A stretch of DNA of 51,613 bases, from positions 1-51,613 of the forward strand of contig JAJXWJ010000018.1 in NCBI GenBank assembly GCA_021781655.1, read 5' to 3'. A program made the position numbers and the translations under genes. This stretch comes from Bacillota bacterium (lineage in GTDB: Bacteria; Bacillota; Clostridia; Clostridiales; Clostridiaceae). Below are positions 27,447 to 36,580 of the stretch, piece after piece. Under the pieces are notes generated by a model. That model searched no databases. It was not told the origin of the DNA and saw only the letters and a program-made list of their open reading frames with translations. Within the stretch, counting starts at the first letter, position 1. Every line of letters starts with the position of its first letter.

Positions 27447-28058
27447 ATGTCTATTAATTTACAAAAAGGACAAAGAATAAACTTAGTAAAAAGTGGTGAA
27501 ACGCTATCAAAAATAATGGTAGGACTTGGTTGGGATCCAGTATCAAATCACAGTGCCAAAGGATTTTTTTCAAGTCTATTTGGAGCTGGAACCAAAAATG
27601 TGGATTGTGACGCTTCTGTGTTTATGTTAAATGAAAATGATAGCTTAAAAAATGGTAATATAGTTTATTTTGGCAATTTGAAGAGCAAGTGTGGAAGTGT
27701 CCAGCATACTGGTGATAATCTTACTGGTGAAGGTGATGGAGACGACGAAGTTATATTAGTAGAATTACCAAAGGTGCCAAAGGACATTGTTAAGCTAGTA
27801 TTTGTAGTTAATATTTATGACAGCAAGGAAAGAAATCAAGACTTTGGCATGATTAAAAATGCTTATATTAGGGTAGTCAATAGTAAAACTAAAGAAGAAA
27901 TAATTAAATATAATTTATCAGAGGACTATTCAGGAAAAACAGCCTTGATTGCAGGTGAAATATATAGAAGTGGTGATGAATGGAAATTTGCTGCCATTGG
28001 TGAAGGTACTAATGATGGTTCCTTAACTGAATTATCAAAGAGGTATAGAAAAAAATAA
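27447..28058 (+). CDS. Divergent TerD-family protein (copy 4)
   Basis: This is a 203-aa TerD-fold protein. It keeps the GDNLTGEGDGDDE calcium loop and the RNQDFGMIKNAYIR stretch, but its C terminus diverges (GEGTNDGSLTELSKRY). Like copy 2 it has an insertion, AKGFFSSLFGAGTK, at the end of the first strand block. This loop probably lies at the edge of the calcium sites and may mediate membrane or partner contact. It sits 17 bp after copy 3 and 23 bp before the TerC gene. Unlike copy 2 it should still bind calcium. Confidence 0.9.
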   Translation: MSINLQKGQRINLVKSGETLSKIMVGLGWDPVSNHSAKGFFSSLFGAGTKNVDCDASVFMLNENDSLKNGNIVYFGNLKSKCGSVQHTGDNLTGEGDGDDEVILVELPKVPKDIVKLVFVVNIYDSKERNQDFGMIKNAYIRVVNSKTKEEIIKYNLSEDYSGKTALIAGEIYRSGDEWKFAAIGEGTNDGSLTELSKRYRKK

Positions 28059-28081
28059 AATCTACGAGGAGAACTTAAAAT

Positions 28082-28834
28082 ATGGGATTTATAAATGGAT
28101 TAATAACGAATTATAGCCAGTTTTTTTCGTTACATGTTTTAATTACAACTTTATCTGATCCTTCAAACATAATGATTATATTAAGCTTAGTTATTTTAGA
28201 AGGACTGTTATCATCAGATAATGCAGTTGTACTAGCTATAATGGTTAAACATCTTCCAAAGAAACAGCAGAAAAAGGCTTTGTTTTATGGAATATGGGGA
28301 GCTTATTTATTTAGGTTTATTGCCATTGGAGCAGGAACTTATTTAATGAAAATATGGTGGATAAAAGTTATAGCAGCTCTGTACTTATTAAAAATGACCT
28401 TTGACCATTTCACAAAGAAGGAAGAAGATGAAGAGGTTAATGATTCAAAGGTTATAAATAAAGGGTTTTGGGCTACAGTAGTAAGTGTGGAACTAATGGA
28501 TATCGCTTTTAGTATCGATAGTGTATCAGCTGCCTTTGGAGTATCAAATAAAGTTTGGGTACTATTTTTAGGAGCTGTTTTTGGAATACTTGCAATGAGA
28601 GGTGTAGCAAATTTATTTATAGCTTTAATAGAAAGGGTTCCAGAGCTTGAAAATACAGCTTATGTATTAATCGGCATAATCGGTATAAGAATGTTAGTGG
28701 AGCTTGTAAATCTTGGCATGATATCAGATTTAATATCAAATAACATTATTTTCTTTGCCATATTAATAACATTGTTTTGCGGAACAATAATTTTACATTT
28801 TATAAAAGAAAAAATGGGCAAAACCGAAAACTAA
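28082..28834 (+). CDS. terC: TerC-family membrane protein
   Basis: This is a 250-aa integral membrane protein with about seven helices. The paired acidic motifs of TerC/YkoY/YceF-type proteins are present: EGLLSSDNAVVLA near residue 38 and ELMDIAFSIDSVSAAF near residue 140. Both acidic clusters lie within the membrane and are thought to bind metal ions; relatives export manganese or load it onto secreted enzymes. It closes the Ter operon, 23 bp after the last TerD gene, and is followed by a strong terminator. TerC and TerD proteins are known to associate, so this protein probably anchors the system. Confidence 0.94.
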   Translation: MGFINGLITNYSQFFSLHVLITTLSDPSNIMIILSLVILEGLLSSDNAVVLAIMVKHLPKKQQKKALFYGIWGAYLFRFIAIGAGTYLMKIWWIKVIAALYLLKMTFDHFTKKEEDEEVNDSKVINKGFWATVVSVELMDIAFSIDSVSAAFGVSNKVWVLFLGAVFGILAMRGVANLFIALIERVPELENTAYVLIGIIGIRMLVELVNLGMISDLISNNIIFFAILITLFCGTIILHFIKEKMGKTEN

Positions 28835-28842
28835 TAAATGGG

Positions 28843-28886
28843 AAATTAAAAATTGTACCGTGTTTCTGGTACAATTTTTAATTTTT
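28843..28886 (+). terminator. Terminator of the Ter operon
   Basis: AAATTAAAAATTGTACC and GGTACAATTTTTAATTT make a 17-pair stem with an eight-base loop, ending in a T-run. It lies nine bases after the TerC stop codon. Confidence 0.93.
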
Positions 28887-29039
28887 ATAGTATAAAAACA
28901 AAATATTAAAAAAATATAAAAAAATAGAGGAATTTTGTTGAGAATAGTAGTATAATATATTCTAACTGAAAGCAAAATTGATAAATAAAAGTGTATACGT
29001 TTAAAGATAATTTTAATATATTGTTAGGAGTTGATAATT

Positions 29040-30038
29040 ATGGCGGCATCAATAAAAGATGTGGCAAGAGAAGCAGGTGTATCTATAGCAACTGTTTCAA
29101 GAGTATTAAATGATATAGATGTAGTTAATGATGAAACAAAAAAGAAAGTTAATAATGCTATTAAAAAACTTGATTACAGACCAAACATCGTAGCAAGAAG
29201 CTTAAAGACTCAAAAGACTAGAACTATAGGCATAGTAGTTCCAGATATTTCAAGCCAGTTATATCCAGAAATCGTTCGTGGAGCAGAAGACGTTGCTAAT
29301 ATTTATAATTACAATGTTATATTGTGCAACACCGATAGAGATACTCAAAAAGAAATTGAATATTTACGAGTACTTAGAGAAAAAATGGTTGATGGGGTAA
29401 TATATATGAGTCATTCTTTGGCTGATGAAATACTAAAATTACTTAATGACCTTAACTTGCCAACAGTTTTAATTGAAAGTAAAGGGCAAGATGATAAACT
29501 GCCTAGCGTTGTTATCGATAACGTAAAAGCAGCTTATGATGCAGTAACATACTTAATTGAAAAAGGAAACAAAAAAATTGCTTTTGTAGGAACAAACCCA
29601 GATTTACAAAATGCCAGTGGTTTAAGATATGTTGGTTATAAAAAAGCTTTAGAAGAAAATAATATTGAATTAAATGAAAACCTTATTTCCTTTGGTGGAC
29701 TTAAAGCAATAGATGGAAGTGAAGGCATAGATAAAATCATGAAAAATGAAAAATTCGATGCAGTTTTCTGTGCTAGTGACGAAGTTGCTATGGGAGTTAT
29801 AAATACTCTTAGAGAAAATAAAATAAAGGTACCAAAAGAAGTTGACGTAGTAGGCTTTGGAAATATATATTCTTCATCGATATACTATCCAAAACTAACT
29901 ACAATCGATCAGCCAATGTATGATATGGGTTCGGTTGGTATGAGAATGTTAATTAAGATAATAAATAAAAAAGAAGTTGATGCTGAACATTATGTTTTAG
30001 GTCACAGTATAGTTGAAAGAGAAAGTTGTAAAAAATAA
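29040..30038 (+). CDS. ccpA: Catabolite control protein A (LacI family)
   Basis: This is a 332-aa LacI-type regulator. Its helix-turn-helix (IKDVAREAGVSIATVSRVLN) and hinge helix (RPNIVARSLKTQ) are followed by a periplasmic-binding-like core. SDEVAMGVINTLRE, VVGFGN and TTIDQPMYDMGSVGMRML near the end match CcpA specifically. CcpA with HPr-Ser-P binds cre sites to repress or activate carbon genes. I start at the ATG at 29040, because a TTG nine bases upstream sits too close to the TAGGAG ribosome site. It is monocistronic with its own terminator. The operator at 7558-7573 before the amylase gene is a plausible target in this window. Confidence 0.93.
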   Translation: MAASIKDVAREAGVSIATVSRVLNDIDVVNDETKKKVNNAIKKLDYRPNIVARSLKTQKTRTIGIVVPDISSQLYPEIVRGAEDVANIYNYNVILCNTDRDTQKEIEYLRVLREKMVDGVIYMSHSLADEILKLLNDLNLPTVLIESKGQDDKLPSVVIDNVKAAYDAVTYLIEKGNKKIAFVGTNPDLQNASGLRYVGYKKALEENNIELNENLISFGGLKAIDGSEGIDKIMKNEKFDAVFCASDEVAMGVINTLRENKIKVPKEVDVVGFGNIYSSSIYYPKLTTIDQPMYDMGSVGMRMLIKIINKKEVDAEHYVLGHSIVERESCKK

Positions 30039-30053
30039 AAGGAAGTTTTATAG

Positions 30054-30112
30054 AAGAAACGCTACAAAGTTTCATCTTATTATGATGAACTTTGATGGTG
30101 TTTCTTTTTTTA
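30054..30112 (+). terminator. Terminator of ccpA
   Basis: A long imperfect stem (AAGAAACGCTACAAAGTTTCATC against GATGAACTTTGATGGTGTTTCTT) around TTATTAT is followed by a T-run, 16 bases after the stop. Confidence 0.9.
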
Positions 30113-30203
30113 TTTTACAAAAAAACAAAATTGTATATCGAACTAGTGGAAAAATATGGTATAATATTTTTAATATGTAACATATTTCATTAGGAGGATA
30201 TAT

Positions 30204-33200
30204 ATGGAGTGTAAAGAAAAGGTTAGAAACTTATTTGACTATATGTTGAGCATAAAAAAAATGGATGAAGGAATTATTACCAATATTAATCAATATGAGA
30301 AAGTATATTGGCAAAAAAATATGGATTGCAACTGGCCAATGTGTATTAAAAATGATTCTAATAAGGAAGAATGGTTTGAAGTAGATAAAAATAATAAAGA
30401 GCTTTACGATGAATTTTTTAAATTGTATTTTAAACTTCAGAAAAACAGCGAAAATTTAGAGATTGTATGGGGAAATTACATTCTTGCTTGGAAGGCTGAA
30501 AGTGAGAATATTATTAATCCTATTTTTACGACCAAGATGGAATTAGATTTTGATGCAGAGAAAGGAAAATTCTCCTTAAAGCCTTATGATGGCAAGACAA
30601 AGGTTGAAACTAATATTTTTGCAAAAATAAATATTCCAGATATAGATAAAATATTAAAAATTAAAGATGATTTAGAAGGTAAAACCTTTGACCCGAGAAA
30701 TATAGAAGAGACAGCAGGCTCGCTATATAAAATGGCACATTATATGAGTTCAGAAGTAAGTCCATCTGGAGAAATAGAGCGAAAGTTATGTGGAATTACC
30801 GACATAATTACTACGAAATATCCTGTGTTTTATAATGCTCCTGTTATTATTGTTAGAAAATTAGACAATAGACTTTGGAATTCTGAACTTAAAAGTATTA
30901 TAAAATTGATTGAAGCTGGATATCCAATTCCCCCTACAATTGAGGCAATGGTTGAAGAAAAAGATGTACATGAAAAAATAGAAGAAAAGGAAAGCTTTAT
31001 AAATATTAATAAAGAAATTTTGTTTCCGCTTCCAAGCAATGAGGAGCAAAAGGAGGTAGTTGATAGGCTTTCAAAAAATTATGGAGTAGTAGTACAAGGA
31101 CCTCCAGGCACAGGAAAAAGCCATACCATAGTAAATTTAATATGTCATCTCTTAGCTCATGGAAAAAGAGTTCTTGTTACTAGTCAAACAGGACGAGCAC
31201 TAAGGGTTTTATCGGAAAGAATACCAGAGGAAATCAGGCCCTTGTGTGTAAGTATACTGGGTGATGATACTAAAAGTTTAAAGGAGCTAGATGAGTCCGT
31301 AAGAATAATAACAGAAAAGCTTTCAGTAAATCCAGAGGTTTTAAAGTCGGAAATTACTTATTTGAAAAAAGACTTAGAAAATTGCAGAGAAAAACAAAAT
31401 AATTTATATAAAAGCTTAAAGGAAGTAGATGTAATTGAATATAAAAAACTGAATATTGATGGGAAAAACAGAGGATTAATAGATATAGCAAAATGGACTC
31501 GGGAACATGAAAAAGCTTATAGTTATATTGATGATTGCGTAAAATTAAATGATGAAAGTCCAGTAACCGATGAAGAGATGCATACTTTAATAGAAGCTTT
31601 AAATGGAATAGACATTCAATTGCTAAAGAGAACAAATAGGCTTATGGCAATTTTAGAAGAGCTACCTGAAGTTGAAGAAATATATTCAAAGATTTCAATA
31701 ATTAATGCCTTTAATGAGACAAAAGAGACTTATATTGAAAATATTAAAAATATATTTGTTCCTAAAGAAATGAAGCTTGAAAATTATAAGGAATTAATAA
31801 GGCTTATTGAATTAGCACAAAAAAGTATGAAGAAAATTGAAGGTTCTTGGTTAAAAAATATTTGTACTAGCTATTATAACAGCGAAATTTTAAGGCCTAA
31901 CATAAAATATGTATACATGAAATTAAAATATTACATTGGAGAAATTGCAGAACTTGAAAGAAAAGTGTCGGCTCATAAAATAAAGGTTCCAGAAGGTACT
32001 GATTTATACAAATTTAAAAAAGAATTTAATATAGTTTATGAAAGATTTATTAAAAAAGGTAAGTGGGGATATTTTTATAAATTTATAAATAAAAAATATT
32101 CATATATATTTTATAATTGTTTTGTAAATGAAAATATAATAGAATCAAAGGAACAATTAGAAATTATTAAATATTGGATAAATGAAAGCATTATGAAATC
32201 AGAACTGCTTAGCCTATGGGATGGCACGATGAAAGCATATGGTGCAGAAGAGCTTAAGAATTTTAATGCTGAGTCTATGTTAAAGCTTGAACAATTAGTA
32301 AAAGAACTGGATAGTATTATAAATTGGAATATAAACATCAAAAATAAAATTAAAGATAAGCTTGGAAATATAGATTATATAGAAAATATTGATTGGTACA
32401 AAAGTGAAACATATGCAAAGCTTGAAGTTGCCGTTAAAAGCTTAAATATAATCAATCAGTATAAAGCAGCAAAAGCATTTATAATAAATTGCTCAAATAT
32501 ATGCTTAAGTAGCAAGGAGCTTGCTTCTATTGGAAAAGATATAAAAGAAATGAATTTAGAGGGGATTAAACAAAAATACAAAGAAGTGACTTTGCTAAAG
32601 GAATCTATTAATAAGGTTAAAGAAATAATGTTTTATATAAATAAGCTGTCGGAGATAGTACCTATTTTTACCTTGAAATTATTAAATAGCGAAAATAGAG
32701 AAGGTTATTCTGAATTCAATACTGCCTTCCATTGGAAGAAACTAAGCTATTTTTTTAATAAGGCACACGAATTAAAGCCAGAGGTTTTAGATATGCTTTT
32801 ACATAACGAAAAAGCAAAGGAGGCTACACTAATTAAAGAAATCGTATCTAGAGAAGCGTGGTATAGACAAATTAAATATGCTAGCGATATACAAAAAAGA
32901 AGTCTATTTGCATGGATGCAGGCAGTAAAAAGAATTGGGAAAGGTACAGGTAAATATGCAGATAAATATAGAAATATGGCACAAAAGGAAATGGAAATTT
33001 GTAAAGATACAATACCAGTATGGATTATGCCACTAAATAAGGTTATTGAAAATATTAAAGCTGATAGCAGCCCCTTTGATGTAGTGATATTTGATGAAAG
33101 TAGTCAAAGTGATATTTTTGCGCTATGTGCACTGTTTAGAGGAAAGAGAGCTATAATAGTAGGTGATGACAAACAAATAAGTCCTCAGACGGTAGGTGTA

Positions 33201-34256
33201 GATCAAGATATAGTTAATGATTTAATAAGAAGACATTTAAAAGGTATTCCCCATGCAGAATGGTTCGATTTAGAAACTAGTCTTTACAATACAGCACTTA
33301 GAGTTTTCCCAGATAGGTTATTGTTAAAGGAGCACTTTAGATGTGTCCCTGAAATCATTGGATTTAATAATGACTTATGCTATTCAAATCAAATAATACC
33401 TCTTAGGAATGCAAACAAAGATGAAATTTTTGAAAATCCTATAGTTGCAATTAAAATTCAAAATGGAGAAAAAGATAGATTTAAAAACATTAATATGGAA
33501 GAAGCAAAAGCTTTAGTAGAAAAGGTTGTAAATTGTTGTCAGGATAAGAAATATAAAAATATGACCATGGGTGTGATTTCTCTACTTGGAGACCAACAAG
33601 CAGAAGTCATTGAAAATATGTTAAGGCATAAAATTGGAGAAGAAGAAATGGTTAGAAGAAAACTGATTTGTGGAGATGCATATACCTTTCAAGGGGATGA
33701 AAGAGATATAATATTTTTATCTATGGTAGTGGCAGAAAATACAAAGTTTACACCTCTCACTAGAGAAGTTGATATTAGAAGATTTAATGTTGCAGTTAGT
33801 AGGGCGAGAAATCAATTTTGGCTGTTTTATTCTTTTAATGAAGATAATTTAAATCCAGAATGTGTAAGGAGCAAGCTTATTAGATACTGTAATGAAAATT
33901 CCTTAGCTAATTTAAGCAGTAAAGATATAGATATACAAGATGAATTCAATAAAGATATATACACTATGCTTCGAGAAAAAGGCTATAAGGTAAGACCTTT
34001 TGTAAAGCTTGGCAATCATCAAGTAGATTTTATTATTGAAGATGATAATAATAGACTCGCCTTAGAATGTTCAGGAAATAAAACTTTTATGATAGATAGA
34101 TGGGAAATAAATTATGACAGGCATAGGGTATTAGAAAGAGCTGGATGGAAGTTTTACACAATTAAAGGCAGTGAATTTTATCGCAATCCAGAAGAAACTA
34201 TGGGAAGGCTATGGAAAAGATTGGATAGTCTAGGAATTAAGCATGAAATCGTATAA
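30204..34256 (+). CDS. Large SF1 helicase with C-terminal Vsr-like nuclease domain, defence candidate
   Basis: This is a 1350-aa protein. After about 270 unassigned N-terminal residues comes a DNA2/Upf1-type superfamily 1 helicase core. It has the Walker A GPPGTGKSHTIVNL (near residue 299) and a Walker B IFDESSQSDIF (near residue 960). Motif III is VGDDKQISPQTVG, and the late motifs are TFQGDERDIIFLSMV and NVAVSRARNQFWL. The 600-residue insertion between motifs Ia and II is helical and coiled-coil-like. The last 110 residues (NHQVDFIIEDDNNRLALEC...DRHRVLERAGWKFYTI) are a Vsr/DUF559-like PD-(D/E)XK nuclease. Helicase-Vsr fusions occur in several anti-phage systems, so a stand-alone defence role is plausible. 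No methylase or partner gene lies nearby. Confidence 0.82.
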   Translation: MECKEKVRNLFDYMLSIKKMDEGIITNINQYEKVYWQKNMDCNWPMCIKNDSNKEEWFEVDKNNKELYDEFFKLYFKLQKNSENLEIVWGNYILAWKAESENIINPIFTTKMELDFDAEKGKFSLKPYDGKTKVETNIFAKINIPDIDKILKIKDDLEGKTFDPRNIEETAGSLYKMAHYMSSEVSPSGEIERKLCGITDIITTKYPVFYNAPVIIVRKLDNRLWNSELKSIIKLIEAGYPIPPTIEAMVEEKDVHEKIEEKESFININKEILFPLPSNEEQKEVVDRLSKNYGVVVQGPPGTGKSHTIVNLICHLLAHGKRVLVTSQTGRALRVLSERIPEEIRPLCVSILGDDTKSLKELDESVRIITEKLSVNPEVLKSEITYLKKDLENCREKQNNLYKSLKEVDVIEYKKLNIDGKNRGLIDIAKWTREHEKAYSYIDDCVKLNDESPVTDEEMHTLIEALNGIDIQLLKRTNRLMAILEELPEVEEIYSKISIINAFNETKETYIENIKNIFVPKEMKLENYKELIRLIELAQKSMKKIEGSWLKNICTSYYNSEILRPNIKYVYMKLKYYIGEIAELERKVSAHKIKVPEGTDLYKFKKEFNIVYERFIKKGKWGYFYKFINKKYSYIFYNCFVNENIIESKEQLEIIKYWINESIMKSELLSLWDGTMKAYGAEELKNFNAESMLKLEQLVKELDSIINWNINIKNKIKDKLGNIDYIENIDWYKSETYAKLEVAVKSLNIINQYKAAKAFIINCSNICLSSKELASIGKDIKEMNLEGIKQKYKEVTLLKESINKVKEIMFYINKLSEIVPIFTLKLLNSENREGYSEFNTAFHWKKLSYFFNKAHELKPEVLDMLLHNEKAKEATLIKEIVSREAWYRQIKYASDIQKRSLFAWMQAVKRIGKGTGKYADKYRNMAQKEMEICKDTIPVWIMPLNKVIENIKADSSPFDVVIFDESSQSDIFALCALFRGKRAIIVGDDKQISPQTVGVDQDIVNDLIRRHLKGIPHAEWFDLETSLYNTALRVFPDRLLLKEHFRCVPEIIGFNNDLCYSNQIIPLRNANKDEIFENPIVAIKIQNGEKDRFKNINMEEAKALVEKVVNCCQDKKYKNMTMGVISLLGDQQAEVIENMLRHKIGEEEMVRRKLICGDAYTFQGDERDIIFLSMVVAENTKFTPLTREVDIRRFNVAVSRARNQFWLFYSFNEDNLNPECVRSKLIRYCNENSLANLSSKDIDIQDEFNKDIYTMLREKGYKVRPFVKLGNHQVDFIIEDDNNRLALECSGNKTFMIDRWEINYDRHRVLERAGWKFYTIKGSEFYRNPEETMGRLWKRLDSLGIKHEIV

Positions 34257-34338
34257 TTCACTTGATTTTTTTATGAAATTAGTTTATTTTTAAATAAAGG
34301 TGTATATAAATTAGGGGGTGGACATTTTTTATAAAAAT

Positions 34339-34373
34339 TCAATTTTGTTTTTTTCTTGCCGTAATGTTATAAT
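34339..34373 (+). promoter_or_regulatory. Candidate promoter of the chemoreceptor gene
   Basis: Two overlapping readings are possible. TTGTTT (34345-34350) and TATAAT (34368-34373) with a 17-bp spacer fit sigma-A. TCAA (34339-34342) and GCCGTAAT (34358-34365) with a 15-bp spacer resemble the motility sigma-D pattern (TAAA-N15-GCCGATAA), which would suit a chemotaxis gene. The start codon is 80 bp further on. Confidence 0.45.
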
Positions 34374-34453
34374 TTATAACTAGCAATATTTATAATAATT
34401 TTACGATAAAAAAATTAAGTTTTTACTAGTAGCAGAAATCAGGGGGAATTTTA

Positions 34454-36451
34454 ATGAACATTAAGAGTAAGTTTTTAGTTTATTTTTTAGGATTTGCGTT
34501 AATACCTACTCTAGTTGGAGGAATTGTTAGTTATGTAGAGACAACAAATTCCAATATTAACACTGCATACACTACATTAAGCAGTGAAGAGAAGTTAGCA
34601 GAAGCAGCTATTAAAAGTAAAGTTAATAGTGAGGAAAATTTAGCAAGACAAGTTAGTTCTGATGTACCTGTTTCACAATATGTAACAAAGTATAATTCAG
34701 GCAGTAACGATGCTAACTTAAAGCAATATGTAAATAGTGAATTTAGTGACATCTTAAAAAATAATGATGATCTTGAGAATATTGCAATTACGGATAAGAA
34801 TGGTGTTTGTATAGCTTCTGGAATAAACAGTCTCGAAGGAACAAATTTATCACAGATGAATTATTTTGTAAATGCTAAAAATAATAATAGCACATATGTA
34901 TCTCCTGTGAAAAAAAGCATCGTTACCGGAAATCCAATTGTTGTAGTTTCTACGCCTATTTTAGACGGGAATAATAACTTTATTGGAATTGTACTTGAGT
35001 CGGTAAGCCTTCAAGATTTATCTAAGAGCTTTATTAATAATACAAGTATAGGTAATTCAGGTGAATTTTATATAGTTCAAACCGATGGAACAATGGTAGC
35101 AAATAAAAATCCAAAAGAAGTTTTAAAGAAGGATTTATTAAATACAGCAGATGGTAAAGCAATTGTAAGCAGCAAATCTGGTTCTAAGTCCTATAATTAT
35201 TTAGGTGTAAATAGTTTATGTGTTTATAATTATGATTCAAAGCTTGGCTGGATTTTTGTTTCAAATATCCCAGAAAGCGAAGTGAGTCAGACAAGTTTAG
35301 GTGTAATTAAAATAACATTTTCTGTAATTGCGTTAACTATAATTATTTCTATAATATTATCATTGGCTATTGCAAAGAGAATTTCTGGTCCTATATTAAA
35401 ATTATCGGAAATCATGAAAAAGACTGCAGAAGGTGATTTTACAGTAGAAATTGAAAAAGATTCAAATGATGAAATTGGCCATATGACTGAGAAGTTAAGT
35501 CATACTATTAGTGGAATGAGAAATTCAATTGGACTTATTAAAAACTGCTCTGTAGACATAGATAATTCATCGGAAATGCTATATACAACATCCTCCGATA
35601 TGGTTTCTACAGTGAATGAAGTAGCAAATGCTATTGGAGAAGTAGCTAGTGGAGCAACTACCCAAGCACAGGATCTTATGGATATTGTAAATAAGTTATC
35701 TGACTTCTCAGATGAACTAGATGAGACGAATTCTAAGCTTGATAAAGTAAATAATGGAATAAGTGAAGCTGAAAGCAAAGCTTTAGATGGAAATACCCAA
35801 GTAGATTTACTTATTCAGTCATTAGTAGATGTTAAAAATGCATTTGATGGTGTGGTAGAAAGAATAAATGGCTTAGGTGATGCAGTTTCACAAATTGGAA
35901 ATATAACTGATGCCATAAATGACATTTCAGAGCAGACCAATTTACTTGCATTAAATGCAGCAATCGAAGCAGCAAGAGCAGGTGAGCATGGTAAAGGCTT
36001 TGCTGTGGTTGCTGATGAAGTAAGAAAGCTTGCAGAAGAATCTAAAAAATCTTCAGAAGAGATTATTGAGCTTGTAAAGGTAATCGGCAGTGAAACAAAG
36101 GAAGTTGTGGACACTACAAAATCAGTAGAAGGCTTCTTAGAAGGCCAAGCTGAAGCTGCAAATAATACAGTAATTACTTTTTACGATATTATAGAAGCGG
36201 TAACGAATGTGGCAACACTAATGGCAGAAGCTAATGCTTCAATTGGTACAATAATGGAAGCTAAAAATAGTGTTTCAGATAAAGTACAAAATGTTTCTGC
36301 AGTTGCAGAAGAGGTATCAGCTTCAGCAGAAGAAATTTCTGCATCTTCAGAAGAAATGCTTGCATCTTCAGAAGAAGTACAAAATCATGCTAGGAAAATG
36401 AAAGATTCAGCAACAGAATTAATGAACGATATTAGTAAGTTTAAGGTATAG
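34454..36451 (+). CDS. Methyl-accepting chemotaxis protein with Cache sensor
   Basis: This is a 665-aa membrane receptor. Transmembrane helices lie near residues 8-28 and 283-307. The segment between is a double-Cache-type extracellular sensor ([31 protein letters not shown] and [18 protein letters not shown] are typical strands). A HAMP domain follows ([21 protein letters not shown]), then a long coiled coil with the signalling hairpin [20 protein letters not shown] near residue 495. The very C terminus lacks the pentapeptide CheR tether found in enteric receptors. Cache sensors usually bind amino or organic acids; the ligand is unknown. It is a single-gene unit with its own terminator. Confidence 0.95.
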   Translation: MNIKSKFLVYFLGFALIPTLVGGIVSYVETTNSNINTAYTTLSSEEKLAEAAIKSKVNSEENLARQVSSDVPVSQYVTKYNSGSNDANLKQYVNSEFSDILKNNDDLENIAITDKNGVCIASGINSLEGTNLSQMNYFVNAKNNNSTYVSPVKKSIVTGNPIVVVSTPILDGNNNFIGIVLESVSLQDLSKSFINNTSIGNSGEFYIVQTDGTMVANKNPKEVLKKDLLNTADGKAIVSSKSGSKSYNYLGVNSLCVYNYDSKLGWIFVSNIPESEVSQTSLGVIKITFSVIALTIIISIILSLAIAKRISGPILKLSEIMKKTAEGDFTVEIEKDSNDEIGHMTEKLSHTISGMRNSIGLIKNCSVDIDNSSEMLYTTSSDMVSTVNEVANAIGEVASGATTQAQDLMDIVNKLSDFSDELDETNSKLDKVNNGISEAESKALDGNTQVDLLIQSLVDVKNAFDGVVERINGLGDAVSQIGNITDAINDISEQTNLLALNAAIEAARAGEHGKGFAVVADEVRKLAEESKKSSEEIIELVKVIGSETKEVVDTTKSVEGFLEGQAEAANNTVITFYDIIEAVTNVATLMAEANASIGTIMEAKNSVSDKVQNVSAVAEEVSASAEEISASSEEMLASSEEVQNHARKMKDSATELMNDISKFKV

Positions 36452-36461
36452 TATTATTAGG

Positions 36462-36500
36462 TGCTGTCATACGCTTTAAAAGTTGTATGGCAGCATTTTT
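36462..36500 (+). terminator. Terminator of the chemoreceptor gene
   Basis: TGCTGTCATAC pairs with GTATGGCAGCA (one G-T pair) over a 12-base loop, followed by a T-run, 11 bases after the stop codon. Confidence 0.9.
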
Positions 36501-36511
36501 TATATAGTTTT

Positions 36512-36540
36512 TTGTCAAATCATTCTACTTGTGGTATTAT
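36512..36540 (+). promoter_or_regulatory. Promoter of the HD-GYP gene
   Basis: TTGTCA (36512-36517) and TATTAT (36535-36540) are 17 bp apart, 41 bp before the ATG of the next gene and just after the preceding terminator. Confidence 0.6.
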
Positions 36541-36580
36541 AATATTCTAAAGGGGATATTTATGCTAAGAGGGTGATTTA

